This document shows positions 1 through 10,521 of a DNA stretch of 64,000 nt, piece by piece. Where the stretch lies: contig JADNRV010000190.1 of the NCBI GenBank assembly GCA_015499995.1, positions 30,451 to 94,450 on the forward strand. Direction: 5' to 3'. A program made the position numbers and the translations under genes. The notes under the pieces were generated by a model. It worked only from the letters and a program-made list of their open reading frames with translations. It had not been told where the DNA came from and did not search any database. This stretch comes from Flammula alnicola (lineage: Eukaryota > Basidiomycota > Agaricomycetes > Agaricales > Strophariaceae). Position 1 is the stretch's first letter. Every line of letters starts with the position of its first letter.

Positions 1-125
1 GCAGGTAAATGAAGTGCATGGAGGGTAAATGAGGTGTGCAAAGGGTAAATGAGGCATGTGGAGGATAAATGAGATGTACAGAGGTCAAATGAGGCATACA
101 GAGGATACAGGATGCACAGAGGGTA
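1..125. repeat. 20-bp minisatellite at left edge
   Basis: About six degenerate head-to-tail copies of a roughly 20-bp unit of the form GGTAAATGAGGTGTGCAGAG. The array runs off the left edge, so its true length is unknown. No coding potential is visible. Confidence 0.8.
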
Positions 126-202
126 TGTGGGTGCTTGCTGCTATATCCTCAGCTGCCCTGCCTGCACTTACAACTTACAATTATATATAATTATATTAGA
201 AT

Positions 203-1190
203 GACCAGCCTGCCAAATATTGCAAGTGACTTTTGATGCCTTTAAAGTGGTATATAATATTATTCTGAAACTTCTATTGATTGTAGAAAGTGGTATTAAG
301 TAGAGGAACTGCCTAGGAAATATTTTAGAGAAACAGTGTTACTTGAGCATATATATATAGTGTCTGACATCTGACAAGCCCTATTTATAAAATATTCCAG
401 ACACTATCCACAACTTCTAAAGTCACTAATATCTGTTTTATGTAATGCATAAATATATTTTAAACTGCTTGTATATTTTTGAAGTACTGCTGAATATCTT
501 ATAAGTGATATTACAACTGGTCATTATATTAAAGTGGCCAGTCTGCCAAATATTCCAGGCATTTTGTGGGGGGCCTTAAAGTAGTATATAATATTATTTG
601 GGGACTTCTATTGACTGTGGGAAGTGGTATTAAGCAGAGAAATAGCCCAGGAAATATTTGAGAGAAACTTGGTGTGATATATGGTGTCTATAGCTAGATC
701 TGCTGATGTCTGACAAAATCTATTTATAAAATATTCCAGACACTGTCTGCAACCTCTAAAGTCACTGAGATCTATTTTAGGTAATGTATACATATATTTT
801 AAACTGCTTGTATATTTTTGAAGTACTGCTGAATACTTTATAAGTAACATTACAACATCAGAGTGGCCAGTTTATATACAGCTACCAAATATTCCAAGCA
901 TTTTTTGGTGCCCTTAAAGTGGTATATACTATTATTTCCAAACTTCTATTGACTTCTAAAAGTAGCATTGAGTAGAGGAACAGCCTAGGAAATATTTTAG
1001 AGCAACAGTGTTATAGGGTGTCTGATCATGATCATGACATCTGACAAGAGGCCTATAGCTATTTATAAAATATCTGCAACTTCTAAAGTCACTGAGATCT
1101 ATTTTAGGTAATGTATACATATATTCCAAACTGCCTTTGGACTTTTTGAAAGGCTACAAAATATCTTATACATGATATATCAGAACACAG
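203..1190. repeat. Three tandem copies of an AT-rich ~330-bp unit
   Basis: Copies begin near 203, 535 and 864 (spacings 332 and 329). Each carries the same landmarks in the same order: a CTGCCAAATATTCC-type start, TAAAGTGGTATATAATATTATT, CTTCTATTGACT, AGGAAATATTTTAGAGAAAC, TTTATAAAATATTCCAGACAC, and CTTGTATATTTTTGAAGTAC. The copies differ by substitutions and small indels, so the duplication is not very recent. No reading frame is conserved between copies, which argues for non-coding satellite DNA. Confidence 0.85.
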
Positions 1191-1869
1191 TTAGAATTAT
1201 ATTAGAAAGTGCTTTAATTTTTTAAATTCAGTCCAATATTTTTACAGTAATCTGTCAAATAATATTCTTAAAAATATCTAAATTAAATACATCACCCAGA
1301 ATTTAATTTTATTAGAGTATTTTATGACACAATATTGTTAAAATTATAGGAAAAAATATTTAATGTACTGTCAGAAAAAATACAGAAAGGATAATGAAAA
1401 AAAATATGCAGACTTTGCTTATATTATACACTTTTAATAATAAATCAGTATCTTGTCACAAAATATTTGAATCTTTTTATTAAATATTGTGAGGAGAAAA
1501 TACTTTAAAAATATTGAAATAATACTTGTTCTTTTTTTAAATAAAAAACAAAAAATATTTTGCGGAAAAATATTGAAAGAAAAACAAAGAATATTTTTTA
1601 AAGAAATTACATTAGATATTTTTTCAATATTTTTATTTACATTTTCATGATTTTTATATATTATAATATTTCAGTATTTTATTTTATTTATAATAAAAGT
1701 TGTAATAAATATTTTGTTCAATTAATAATATAGTATAATATTACAATATTCTTTTTAAAAAAATTTAATCAATATATTGTATATTTTTAAGAAGATTTCT
1801 TTGATGAATATTGAAAAATTTGCACCATTAATTTTTCAATAATGTTTCAATATTTTATTACATAATACT
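1191..1869. other. Very AT-rich, gene-free stretch
   Basis: This stretch is dominated by A/T with many AATATT motifs and A or T runs, and it has no open frame of useful length. It joins the 330-bp repeats to the GC-richer minisatellite that starts at about 1870, with an abrupt compositional boundary. Such RIP-like or heterochromatic AT blocks are common beside satellites in fungal genomes; which process made this one cannot be read from the sequence. Confidence 0.7.
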
Positions 1870-3090
1870 TTGGCTTGCATGTGGTGTCCGCCGGAATGCA
1901 CACGGAGCTCTGGAAAGGCTTACATGTCCGCCTAAATTAATACGGAGTCCGGATTTGCTTGTGAGTCCGCCGGAATGCACGTGGAGCTCCGGAGATGCAT
2001 AAAGGTCCACCTAAATTTATGCGGAGCTCTGGAGAGGCTTACATGTCTGCCTAAATTAATATGGTGTCCGGATTTGCTTGTGAGTCCGCCAGAATGTGTG
2101 CGAAGGTCTGGAGATGCATGCAGGTCTGCCGGAATGCACGCAGAGCTCCGGAGAGGCGTACATGTCCACCTAAATTAATACAGAGTCCGGATTTGCTTGT
2201 GAGTCCACCGGAATGCATGCAGAGCTCCGGAGATGCATGCAGGTCCACTGGCATGCACGCAGAGCTCTGGAGAGGCTTATATGTCCACCTAAATTAATAC
2301 AGATTCCGGATTTGCTTGTGAGTTCGCCGGAATGTGCGCGGAGCTCCGGAGATGCATACATGTCCGCCTAAATTAATACAGAGTCCAGATTTGCTTGTGA
2401 GTCCGCCGGAATGCATGCAGAGCTCCAGAGATGCATGCAGGTCCGCCGGAATGCATGCGGAGCTCCAGAGATGCATGCAGGTCCGCCGGAATGCACACGG
2501 AGCTCTGGAAAGGCTTACATGTCCGCCTAAATTAATACGGAGTCCGGATTTGCTTGTGAGTCCGCCGGAATGCACGTGGAGCTCCGGAGATGCATAAAGG
2601 TCCACCTAAATTTATGCGGAGCTCCAGAGAGCCTTATAGGTCTGCCGGAATGCACGCAGAGCTCTGGAGAGGCTTACATGTCCACCTAAATTAATACAGA
2701 TTCCGGATTTGCTTGTGAATCCGCCGGAATGTGCGCGGAGGTCCGGAGATGCATACAGGTCCACCAGAATGCACATAGAGCTCCGGAGATGCATATAGGT
2801 CCACCTAAATTTATGCGGAGCTCTGGAGAGGCTTATAGGTCTGCCTAAATTAACACAGAGTCCGGATTTGCTTGTGACTCTGCCGGAATGCATGCGGAGG
2901 TCCGGAGATGCATACAGGTCTGCCGGAATGCACATGGCCCTCCGGAGATGCATACAGATCCACCTCAATTTATGCAGAGCTCCGGAGAGGCTTATAGGTC
3001 CACCTAAACTTACATAGAGCTCTGGAGAGGCTTAGATGTCTGCCTAAATTAACACGGAGTCCGGATTTGCTTGTGACTCTGCCAGAATGT
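1870..3090 (+). repeat. ~40-bp minisatellite array, forward orientation
   Basis: The array is built from related 39-40-bp monomers. Three classes recur: type B (GTCCGCCGGAATGCACG then a GGAGCTCCGGAGATGCAT core), type C (GTCCACCTAAATTTATG then GGAGCTCTGGAGAGGCTTA), and type A (GTCCGCCTAAATTAATAC then GGAGTCCGGATTTGCTTG). A/B/C combinations give a loose higher-order unit of about 120 bp. The GGAGCTCC and CTCCGGAG cores are small palindromes. Long apparent ORFs on both strands arise because monomers near 39-40 bp rarely contain stops; they are not genes. Confidence 0.9.
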
Positions 3091-4410
3091 ATATGGACCT
3101 TGGGTCTCTAGATTAAAGAACAGACATCTAGGCACACTACAGGCCGGGTCACGTGAAATTGCCAAAGGCACCGAGGACGTGGAGCAGTGGGGTAAAAGCA
3201 GACGCCCATTGATGTGCCTGTAGCAATGCCGATCAAAGCTCGGATCAAAGGGATACCTATTTGGAAATATATACCATATCGGGTATGTCTGGCTACAGTA
3301 AGGATGTCCAGGGTGCATAACACGACATACCGAGATCCCAGATGCACACTGAGGGTACTAGGTTGCAGGGTACAGTCTTAAGTGCTTAAGTTAGCTGAAC
3401 CGAAGGTGATCTGAGCTCCTGATGCATCCAAAAATGCACAATCAAGTGAAAGCGCATGGAAACTGTACTCCACAGTCTTCCACCCATGCACAAATGCTTA
3501 TGAATTCTCTATAATCTCGTCATTGTGTCTATGTAATAATATTTAATCTCAGTAGTATACAAGTAGCCCTGTAACACTGTAGAAGACAAGCAATTTACCA
3601 CCCATGAGTTTTGAGCGCTTAAGATCTCATCTAAGGGTTCCGCCTCTAAGGTATTTCAAAAGCAAGTGTCCCAATATAATAAAAAAACAGTAAACATTCT
3701 AAATAAACTGTCTAAGATAAGATGGCATGCCTAAGTGGTTTACCAAGTTAAAGAAAAGAGAGTTATAAACTGAGGGACTTGTCTAAGTGACTTGTTCAAA
3801 ACCACCTATTGTCAAAGGACATCTGGGGACCTGGACTGTAGTGCCAGTAGATGAAAGTGTCTACGTGCCTCTGGCCATCATAGTGTCAGTAGATGAAAGT
3901 GTCTACGTGCCTCTGGCCATCGTAGTGTCAGCAGATAAGACATCTGTGCGCCTCTTTCCACAAGCATAGTTTTGAGATAAGTTAAAGGGCGTAGAGCTAT
4001 CTTCTCAATTGGAGAACAAGTTAAGACAACAAGTTAAGACAAGATCAGATAGCAGTTTGTGCATAGAGCACTTCAGAACACCAGTTACGAATATACACAA
4101 GTCTATTGGACTTAAAATGACCTATTGACTATTAGGCACTTGAGACCTTGTCCAAGCCATTATATAGTTAAGAACCTTCTTTTATAGCAAGTCTACTATC
4201 AGGTATTGATATTATAAAACTATTATCCTCCCCTTGGATGAACTAAGTCAACTAAATATTAATTTGGGTGTTTGAAGTGTAGACTACTAGTATTAGAAGT
4301 GAAGCAAGTTAGATTTGATAGTGATCCTGTTAGTAGACATTACAAAGTCTATTAAATGTGACTACTTTATTATCTAGTAGTTCACACACACCTGGTACTA
4401 AGCATGTTTA
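3091..4410. other. Non-satellite insert between satellite blocks
   Basis: About 1.3 kb of sequence unrelated to the minisatellite interrupts the forward array; forward-orientation monomer sequence resumes at about 4411. It contains a 42-bp direct duplication at roughly 3846-3930 (unit containing AGATGAAAGTGTCTACGTGC). Short ORFs on the minus strand near 3049-3347 have no recognisable motif. It may be an old insertion into the array; no terminal repeats or target duplication were found. Confidence 0.6.
3846..3930. repeat. 42-bp tandem duplication
   Basis: Two adjacent near-identical copies share AGATGAAAGTGTCTACGTGC followed by CTCTGGCCATC and TAGTGTCAG; the second differs at a base or two. 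They lie in the insert between the two satellite blocks. Confidence 0.8.
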
Positions 4411-7400
4411 ACAGAGTCTGGATTTGCTTGCGGGTCCACTGAAATTTAAGTGGAGCTCCAGAGATGCTTACAGGTCTGCCTAAATTAACACAGCGGTCCA
4501 GAAATCCTGTTGCAAGCATCTCCAGAGCTCCGCATAAATTTAGGTGGACCTGTATGCATCACTGGAGGTCCCTGTGCATCCTGGCAGACCTGTATGCATC
4601 TCCGGACCTCCGCATGCATTCCGGCAGAGTCACAAGCAAATCCGGACTCTGTGTTAATTTAGGCAGACCTATAAGCCTCTCCAGAGCTCCGCATAAATTT
4701 AGGTGGACCTATATGCATCTCCGGAGCTCTATGTGCATTCTGGTGGACCTGTATGCATCTCCGGACCTCCGCGCACATTCCGGCGGATTCACAAGCAAAT
4801 CCGGAATCTGTATTAATTTAGGTGGACATGTAAGCCTCTCCAGAGCTCTGCGTGCATTCTGGCAGACCTATAAGGCTCTCTGGAGCTCCGCATAAATTTA
4901 GGTGACCTGTATGCATCTCCGGAGCTCCACGTGCATTCCGGCGGACTCACAAGCAAATCCGGACTCCGTATTAATTTAGGCGGACATGTAAGCCTTTCCA
5001 GAGCTCCATGTGCATTCCGGCGGACCTGCATGCATCTCTGGAGCTCCGCATGCATCTCTGGAGCTCCGCATGCATTCCGGCGGACTCACAAGCAAATCTG
5101 GACTCTGTATTAATTTAGGCGGACCTGTATGCATCTCCGGACCTCCGCGCACATTCCGGCGGATTCACAAGCAAATCCGGAATCTGTATTAATTTAGGTG
5201 GACATATAAGCCTCTCCAGAGCTCTGCGTGCATGCCAGTGGACCTGCATGCATCTCCGGAGCTTTGCATGCATTCCGGCGGACTCACAAGCAAATCCGGA
5301 CTCTGTATTAATTTAGGTGGACATGTAAGCATCTCCGGAGCTCCGCGTGCATTCCGGCGGATTCACAAGGAAATCCGGACTCCGTATTAATTTAGGCAGA
5401 CATGTAAGCCTCTCCAGAGCTCCGCGTGCATTCCGGAGGACCTGCATGCATCTCAGGAGCTCCGTGTGCATTCTGGTGGACTCACAAGCAAATCCGGACA
5501 CCGTATTAATTTAGGCAGACATGTAAGCCTCTGTGGAGCTCTGCGTGCATTCCAGCAGACCTGCATGCAAATCCAGAGCTCCACGTGCATTCCAGCGGAC
5601 TCACAAGCAATTCCGGACTTCATCTTAATTTAGGTGGACATGTAGGCCTCTCCGGAGCTCCGCGTACATTCTGGCAGACCTGCAAGCCTCTCTGGAGCTC
5701 TGCATCCATTCCGATGGACCTACATTCATCTCCGGAGCTCCGTGCACATTCCGGCAGACTCACAAGCAAATCTGGACTCTGTATTGATTTAGGTGGACAT
5801 GTAAGCCTCTCCAGAGCTCCGCATAAATTTAGGTGGACCTGTATGCATCTCCGGAGCTCCATGTGCATTCCGGCGGATTCACAAGCAAATTCGGACTCTG
5901 TATTAATTTAGGCGGACATGTAAGCTTCTCTGGAGCTCTGCGTACATTCCGGCGGACTCACAAGCCAATCTGGCCTCTGTGTTAATTTAGGTGGACATGT
6001 ATGCATCTCCAGAGCTCCGTGTGCATTCCGGCGGACCTGCATGCATCTCCGGACTTTCTATGTACATTCCGGCGGACTTACAAGCAAATCCAGACTCCGT
6101 ATTAATTTAGGCAGACATGTAAGCCTCTGTGGAGCTCTGCGTGCATTCCAGCAGACCTGCATGCAAATCCAGAGCTCCACGTGCATTCCAGCGGACTCAC
6201 AAGCAATTCCGGACTTCATCTTAATTTAGGTGGACATGTAGGCCTCTCCGGAGCTCCGCGTACATTCTGGCAGACCTGCAAGCCTCTCTGGAGCTCTGCG
6301 TTCATTCCGGCGGACCTCCATGCATCTCCAGAGCTCCGTGTGCATTCCGGCGGACTCACAAGCAATTCCGGACTCCATATTAATTCATGTGGACATGCAA
6401 GCGTCTCTGGAGCTCTGTGTGCATTCCGGTGGACCTGTATGCATCTCCAGAGCTCCACGTGCATTCCAGCGGACTCACAAGCAATTCCAGACTCCATATT
6501 AATTTATGTCGACATGCAAGCCTCTCTGGAGCTCTGCGCCAATTCCGGCGGACCTGCATGCATCTCCAGAGCTCTACGTCCATTCCGGCAGACTCACAAG
6601 ACAATCCAGCCTCTGTGTTAATTTAGGTGGAGCTCTACGCCTCTCCAGAGCTCCGCATAAATTTAAATTGCCCTGTATGCATCTCTGGAGCTCCACATGC
6701 ATTCCTGTGGACTCACAAGCCCATCCGGACTCTGGTTTAATTCAGGCGGACCTCTAAGCCTCTCTGGCACTCTGCATAAATTTACCTGGACTTGTATGCA
6801 TCTCTGGAGCTCCACGTACATTCCAGTAGACCTGTATGCATCTCCAGAGCTCCATATACATTCCAGCAGACTCACAAGCAAATCTGGAATCTGTGTTAAT
6901 TTAGGTGGACCTGTAGACATCTCCGGCACTCCATGTAAATTTATGTGAACCTCTAAGCCTGTCCAGAGCTCTGGATAAATTTAGGCAGACCCATTAGCAT
7001 CTCCGGAGCTCCCTGTACATTCCGGCAGACTCACAAGACATTCCGGCCTCAGTGTTAATTTAGGTGGAGCTCTAAGCCTCTCCGGAGCTCCATGTAAATT
7101 TAGGCAGACCTATAAGCCTCTCCGGAGCTCTGTGTAAGTATATGCAGATCTGTAATTGTCTCCGGAGCTGTGCTTAAATTTAGGTGGACCTGTAAGCACA
7201 TCCGGATCTCTTCTGTTATTTTACGTGGACTCACAAGCATCTCTGGACTCCATGTTAATTTAGGCACTGCAGAGCTCTATGTTAATTCAGGTGGACTTGT
7301 AAGCAATGAGCATCTCCAGTGCTTGGTGTTCATTTAGATAAAATTGCAAGCAACTCCAGAGCTCTGGAATAATTTAGGCAGACCTATCCGGTCTGCCTAA
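4411..7400 (-). repeat. ~40-bp minisatellite array, mostly reverse orientation
   Basis: The same A/B/C monomer family as at 1870-3090. The first ~90 bases (4411-4500) are still forward; orientation flips at about 4500-4510 and stays reversed to about 7400, where monomers become diverged and fade out. 4510-5330 is nearly identical to the reverse complement of about 2150-2990. Further right the monomers are less regular, and type A units become C-poor variants such as TTAATTTATGTGGACATGC. Confidence 0.9.
5502..6299. repeat. ~200-bp direct duplication inside the array (period 596)
   Basis: Positions about 5502-5703 and 6098-6299 appear identical over roughly 200 bases, at an offset of 596 bp, while the flanking monomers differ. 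This is a recent segmental copy inside the satellite, as expected from unequal exchange or gene conversion within the array. Confidence 0.75.
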
Positions 7401-8086
7401 TTTGACAGACAGGTCTGGAGGTGTTTGCATCTTGAGACTGAGATGCAGCATGGATTGCAGGTGAAGACCTGATAAATTGACATCCTGGATCAGAAATCTT
7501 CCAGACCTTACTCAAATTGAAGTCATCATTCCAGGTTTGGAGAAGAAAAAAGGTGACGGGCTTGTGAAGAGCTTTGAATAATGAGATGTATTAATAGTAT
7601 AAATGTTATGATGACTGCCTACAGTACATAAGGAATCCACCTAGCAAGCTATTCCAGCATGACAGGCAAGCTTGGCCTTGCTGGCTGGACCTACACGAGC
7701 TCGCTTGGCCTCTCACGAGCTCGTCCATCCTGGATGGGTATTTTTGGCAGCACGAGCTCGTGAGGCTAGGCCATCACTGATGGTACTTATGTCACACAAG
7801 GTAATACACTATATATGGTAATTAGCTACAGAACTTTCTGCGAAATTGATGTCACACGGGCCACGGGTAAGCGTCACGGGTACTATGTGCTAGATATCGA
7901 AAAACCCGCGTAACCCGCAGCGATACCCATGCAGTTCCCTAACCACATTACAAGGTGCCGGACTTGCCGAAGGCGGACTTCGATGGTGGGAAATCAGAAG
8001 ATGACTGACGAAATAAAATTCCTGCCATATAGTTCCCGCCAACCTTAATTGGTACACACACTGAATTTCTCCATCATAACGTTTTT
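7401..8086. other. Gene-free transition from satellite to P450 gene
   Basis: No coding region is visible. An inverted repeat lies at about 7694-7780 (arms with CACGAGCTCGT and GGCC(T)..., separated by a short loop). The stretch 7850-7930 is rich in CACGGGT/ACCCGCG words like those in the interior of the MITE at 20438-20859 and may be a decayed fragment of that family. The last bases are the 3' flank of the P450 gene. Confidence 0.5.
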
Positions 8087-10501
8087 TTAATTACCGCTGA
8101 CAGGACGCACGAACAAAGGTAGTTGGTTCGAATTCTCGGACTCGGCAGTCAGCAGGATAGGCTTTTGAACGACGGGCGACTTCGTCACGATGTCTGTGGC
8201 TGGAACCGCAAGGTCGAATTCAAATGCGCGGATAAGGGTGAATAATAGGGCTTTCATCCTTTGATTCGAAGAGAGCCGCGCAATTATAAGGTCAGTCGGT
8301 CAGCTACTGTGTCTGCTGTTACAAAATGTTCGAGACTCACTCAACAATCGAAAATCGATATCCAATACATGCCTTAGGGCCGCCTATGAACGTCAACATG
8401 TTGCCCCATACCCCAGGGATGCCTGAGACTGTCTCCGGGAGATTTTCCCATCGTTCTGGCCTGTAAATAGGCGATTACGAAGTTAGACTCGAGCATGAAA
8501 TAAGTCTGAGGTAGACAACAACTTGAATTCCCTAGCATCTTCTCCCCAAAGTGATTTGTCTCTGTTGACCTGTATAATAGGTATTATCACAGTTTGGCCT
8601 TTCTTGACTCTGTCGAGGAACATGGATAATGAGCAAAAAGATCGTGGCGCATTGGACAGGACGACGAAATACCTGATTTCATGCTGAACGTGACCTTTCT
8701 TGTCTACATAAGGCTTATTAACTGGGATGATGTCGTCTTTCATGGCACAGCGCATCGTAGCAGCAACTGGCGCATGGAGGCGTAGAGCCTCGCGTACCAC
8801 ACTATCCAGAAAGGGCAGACTGTTGAGTTCGTCCATCGTAGGGTTATCTGTCGACACAGTTGCTAGCTCTGCGCGAAGTTTGTTCTGTGCATCCTTGCGT
8901 TGGGTGAGCGCGAAGAGGGCCCAGGTTGTCGCAACACTTGAAAAGATGGATTCAACTAAGAAGAGGAGTCACTAGTGGCAGAGATCACTCTACCTTGTTG
9001 TGTCGTGTCCGGCGACTACGAATGTCGGAATCTCTGCAAGAAAAAGTCATATATGAGACAGAGAGAAGGACTATAGCTATCGATTGATCACTTACGGGCC
9101 AGCACTTCTTTATCACTGAGTCGTTGACTTTCTGGCAAGTCGGGCATAGCGTTGGCACGCACCAGGAGCGACACGATGTCCCGAGCCATCCACGATTTCT
9201 TGTCGTTATTTTGTTTGATAATGGACGTTTTGCTGTCGACAAGGAGTTGGGAGCCAATACGGAACAGAGTACGACTCGCTTTCATTGATTGGACGTCACT
9301 GGCCGCAGGCTGAACGAATAAGACTGATGTTTGTTCTTTGATATGATGGATGAACTTACAAGAAATCGTAAAGCGGGTATTAAGCCTCTCAAGATAGGAA
9401 TTACAGTCACTTCTGTCACCGCCTTCAACATGATGGCAATTGCTTCAGTGAGTTCACTATTCGCAGGGTGGTCCAATAACGCATCGAATTTGTAGTTGAA
9501 GCCTGCATATTTCAAGTCAGAAATGGGTCTCCGATCCTGAATGTTGCCGTGGCGCGAAGACAGACCGGCAAGGCCAATGACATCCAGCGTCATACGACTC
9601 AACCAAGACAGAACCTCAATCCTTCCAACGTCATTCTTATCCTGTTTCTCTATTTCTTCGGTCCAGATATCACGCAGCTTGTCCCCCAAATATGAGTATT
9701 GGCAGAATGTCAAGAGATAGATAACTGACTTGGATAGATTTGTCAACAAAAATCTCAGTGAGCTCTCGGATCTGCTGTAGACCAAAGGCAGGGTTCTACA
9801 GCACTGCATATGTCGGCAGCGAGTTCGTGCCCATGAGAACGACTGACTAAAACTTTGCGCTGCAGAAGGAAAGGCAATCAGATTCTTGCTACAGAGTTAT
9901 ATTAGAAGATATGGGCGAACCTGACGTTTATGTACGTCACCTTCCATCAAAAGGATTCCTACAATGAGGATCAGACAGATGCAGATTTTCGAATTATTTC
10001 CTACCATCTCCAAGAATGCGCTTAGACTCGTAAGTCCCAAAGCTCGGTTTCTGGTAATCGTAGTTGTTCACAAAAATATGGTTTAGAGCCTTGAGATCAG
10101 TGGTGAAGAGTTGCGAGGCCTGCCACAAGCATTATTTAGCTCAGTATTCAGCAGATGTATTAAAGAAATCGAGCGCTTACTCCCAGGATCCCTTTATACG
10201 CGATAGTAGGTCCATACTCTTTCACCCACTTCTCGTGGATAACAGTGCTATCCTGAAGGTTTGAATATAAGCATATGTAAACACTAAACGAGCAGCCTTG
10301 ACTGACCGTTAGCCAGACTTCCTTGGAATTGCCATAGATAAAACTCTTGCTCGGAGGGCCAGGGAGGTCGCACAAAGGCGAAGTCAATTCGTCGTAAATT
10401 AAGACAACCACCTTATAGAGGTAATAGAACACCAGGGATCCGACCAACACCAGTACCGACTCTCCGAGAATCCATATAAACTTGAATGTGTCTGTGAGCA
10501 T
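8087..10501 (-). CDS. Cytochrome P450 monooxygenase, paralogue 1
   Basis: Membrane-anchored microsomal P450; substrate unknown. Fourteen exons on the minus strand close in frame to 549 codons after the start: 10501-10307, 10252-10181, 10119-10005, 9958-9921, 9859-9848, 9795-9730, 9677-9566, 9502-9360, 9309-9096, 9033-8994, 8936-8673, 8609-8523, 8460-8341, 8258-8087. Residues about 8-35 form one hydrophobic anchor, followed by the LPGPPS proline hinge. The I-helix motif AGHDTT is at about 331-336, the K-helix EALR near 387-390, the PERW region near 453, and the heme loop [10 protein letters not shown] near 477-486 with the Cys ligand. The usual Arg two residues before the Cys is Lys here. The ATG lies only ~20 bp from a TIR element end. 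Paralogue of the gene at 15558-17988, with shared exon structure. Confidence 0.93.
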
Positions 10502-10521
10502 GCGAAGGTTCTAGCCATACA

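Noticed and set aside
3108..3347. 79-codon minus-strand ORF in the satellite insert, hydrophobic in part
   Set aside because: No motif, no partner exon, and the start codon lies in featureless sequence; not enough to call a gene.
1975..6948. Many overlapping ORFs of 60-146 codons on both strands across the satellite
   Set aside because: They mirror one another on both strands and follow the 39-40-bp monomer; stops are rare only because the monomer has few in any frame. No ORF has a start or end shared between copies.
1870..7400. Regular ~40-bp repeats resembling a CRISPR array
   Set aside because: There are no constant repeats with unique spacers; every monomer is a variant of the same family, and the host is a eukaryote.
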